Shown here piece by piece: positions 5,806 through 6,690 of a DNA stretch of 6,690 nucleotides (positions are counted from its first letter, which is position 1; the number at the start of each line of letters is the position of its first letter). The notes under the pieces were generated by a model. The model made no database searches. It was not told the origin of the DNA and saw only the letters and a list, made by a program, of their open reading frames with translations. Source of the DNA: Clostridiales bacterium (GTDB lineage Bacteria > Bacillota > Clostridia > Oscillospirales > QAMX01); NCBI GenBank assembly GCA_012841675.1, contig DUUG01000253.1:1-6690 (forward strand), read 5' to 3'. Made by a program: the position numbers and the translations under genes.

Positions 5806-6615
5806 ATGAAAAAGGATTGGATTCGGCTGCCCCTGTCTGCGCCGGAGGAGGAAATATCGTATCCGAGAATCTGTGCCCATCGAGGCATTCCGGCCGCCGC
5901 CCCGGAAAACACCTTGCCGGGCTTTGCATATGCCATTGCCATGGGGGCGGACGAAATTGAATTTGACGTGCGGACAACTGCCGACGGGGCGCTTGTTGTC
6001 TGCCATGACCCGACCATTGACCGCACCACCGACCGAACGGGAGCCGTCAATGCGCTGACTTTGGAAGAAATCCGGCCGGCCGATGCAGGCGTAAAATGTA
6101 GCCCTGCCTATGCCGGCACGAAGATTCCTCTGCTGGAGGAAGTGTTTTTCCATTTTGCCAAGCGAACGGTTATGAACATCCACGTTTATGCCTCCGTCGA
6201 CTGGAACGAGCCGAAGTCGGAGGAATACGACCCTGTGGCGTTTGCCGAAATCGTTGGCCTGATCCGGAAATATGGCTGTGAAGACCATTGCTACATCGCC
6301 GGCGACGTGGATGTTTTGAAAACGGCCATAAAGCTAGCCCCCGACTTGAAACGGTGCTGTCTTGGCGGTGTGTCGGATTTTACCATGGTGGAGAAGGCCA
6401 TCGAGTACAAATGCCACAAGGCGCAGTTTACCAAAGGGTTTGTCACGCCTGAGATGATCGAGAAAGCCCACGACCACGGCATCTGCTGCAATATATTCTG
6501 GGCCAACGAAGGCGAGGAGGCAAGGCACTTTGTCGAAATGGGCTTTGATACCATTTTGACGGACAATTACCTTGTAGTGGCAAAAGCGTTAGGCCGATCG
6601 CTGGAACAACAGTAA
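5806..6615 (+). CDS. Glycerophosphodiester phosphodiesterase family protein
   Basis: A 269-residue TIM-barrel protein of the family that hydrolyses glycerophosphodiesters to glycerol-3-phosphate and an alcohol. The N-terminal core is intact: CAHRG (H25 and R26), PENTL (33-37, E34), EIEFDV (50-55, metal ligands E52 and D54) and VVCHDPTIDRTTDRTG (64-79, H67). The spacing between H25, E52, D54 and H67 fits characterised bacterial enzymes. The next motif, usually an IExK-like strand giving the third metal ligand, reads MNIHVYA (123-129): histidine 126 replaces the glutamate and Y128 the lysine. The C-terminal TDNY (252-255) occupies the usual end-of-barrel phosphate-region motif. No signal peptide is seen, so it is probably cytoplasmic. 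The ATG at 5806 follows AAGGAGG by 6 bases. An upstream in-frame ATG at 5779 overlaps the -10 hexamer and would precede the predicted transcript start, so it is rejected. It is a single-gene unit divergent to the amidase. Substrate specificity may differ from GlpQ/UgpQ. Confidence 0.92.
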   Translation: MKKDWIRLPLSAPEEEISYPRICAHRGIPAAAPENTLPGFAYAIAMGADEIEFDVRTTADGALVVCHDPTIDRTTDRTGAVNALTLEEIRPADAGVKCSPAYAGTKIPLLEEVFFHFAKRTVMNIHVYASVDWNEPKSEEYDPVAFAEIVGLIRKYGCEDHCYIAGDVDVLKTAIKLAPDLKRCCLGGVSDFTMVEKAIEYKCHKAQFTKGFVTPEMIEKAHDHGICCNIFWANEGEEARHFVEMGFDTILTDNYLVVAKALGRSLEQQ

Positions 6616-6635
6616 AAAAGCCCTCGCATTCGGGC
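6614..6635 (-). terminator. Possible weak minus-strand terminator after the phosphodiesterase gene
   Basis: Read on the minus strand, GCCC and GGGC (6632-6635 and 6620-6623) can pair around an 8-base loop and are followed directly by six T residues (complement of 6614-6619). The stem is only 4 bp, so this is weak. It would serve a minus-strand gene entering from the right of the window, or be chance. Confidence 0.25.
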
Positions 6636-6651
6636 GACGGAATGTATAAAT

Positions 6652-6681
6652 CGGCCGTGCCTTGGCGGAGGGGCACGGCCG
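6652..6681. terminator. Strong 10-bp inverted repeat near the right edge, possible terminator stem
   Basis: CGGCCGTGCC (6652-6661) and GGCACGGCCG (6672-6681) are perfect complements, and two G-U pairs can extend the stem inward. The hairpin lies 36 bp after the phosphodiesterase stop codon, where a terminator is expected. No T-tract follows in the nine bases that remain before the window ends, so it cannot be confirmed as rho-independent. It could instead be part of a bidirectional terminator or an intergenic repeat. Confidence 0.45.
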
Positions 6682-6690
6682 TGTAGCTTC

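Noticed and set aside
5734..6288. A 184-residue open frame on the minus strand
   Set aside because: It is antisense to the glycerophosphodiesterase gene and its promoter, has no family features, and would conflict with the well-supported plus-strand gene.
1..6690. CRISPR array, tRNA or rRNA gene, insertion sequence, attachment site or defence system
   Set aside because: No regularly spaced repeats, cloverleaf-like sequence, transposase, integrase or toxin-antitoxin gene was seen on either strand.

Overview
The window is an ordinary-looking, fairly GC-rich chromosomal segment, most likely from a Clostridia-type Firmicute. Almost every gene starts behind a strong AGGAGG-type ribosome binding site, one start is TTG, and the visible promoters are of the sigma-A type. 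The protein families also fit: a short Amidase_6 protein, a solo M16 zinc peptidase and a copper-amine-oxidase-N-like stalk domain. This assignment is an inference from style and gene content. No rRNA, tRNA, CRISPR array or mobile element is visible.

Layout, left to right. Positions 4-37 hold a rho-independent terminator for a plus-strand gene lying outside the window. Positions 118-5590 hold five minus-strand genes in tandem, in transcription order: an Amidase_6 papain-fold protein (5590-5072), a two-metal metallophosphoesterase resembling purple acid phosphatases (4987-3362), an alkaline-phosphatase-superfamily phosphodiesterase (3272-2136), a histidine phosphatase (2115-1405) and an M16 processing-type peptidase (1365-118). 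Divergently, 5806-6615 on the plus strand encodes a glycerophosphodiester phosphodiesterase family protein. The last 75 bases hold short inverted repeats and no gene.

Regulation. The 215-bp divergent region has a clear extended -10 promoter for the phosphodiesterase gene. On the other strand it has a plausible promoter for the amidase, whose 17-bp spacer is nearly filled by a 19-bp inverted repeat that looks like an operator. A second minus-strand promoter lies just after the amidase gene, so the three phosphoesterase genes and the peptidase gene may form their own transcription unit. Short stem-loops sit just upstream of the ribosome binding site of four of the five minus-strand genes.

How the genes fit together. 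Four of the six genes encode phosphoester hydrolases from four unrelated folds, and none shows a signal peptide. This suggests a cytoplasmic phosphoester or phosphodiester salvage or housekeeping set, but no substrate can be read from the sequence. The metallophosphoesterase and the glycerophosphodiesterase-like protein each deviate at a usual metal-ligand position, so their chemistry may differ from the family prototypes. I see no convincing sign of a defence system or of a wholly new system. The cluster, its operator-like repeat and the diverged active sites are the points worth following up.
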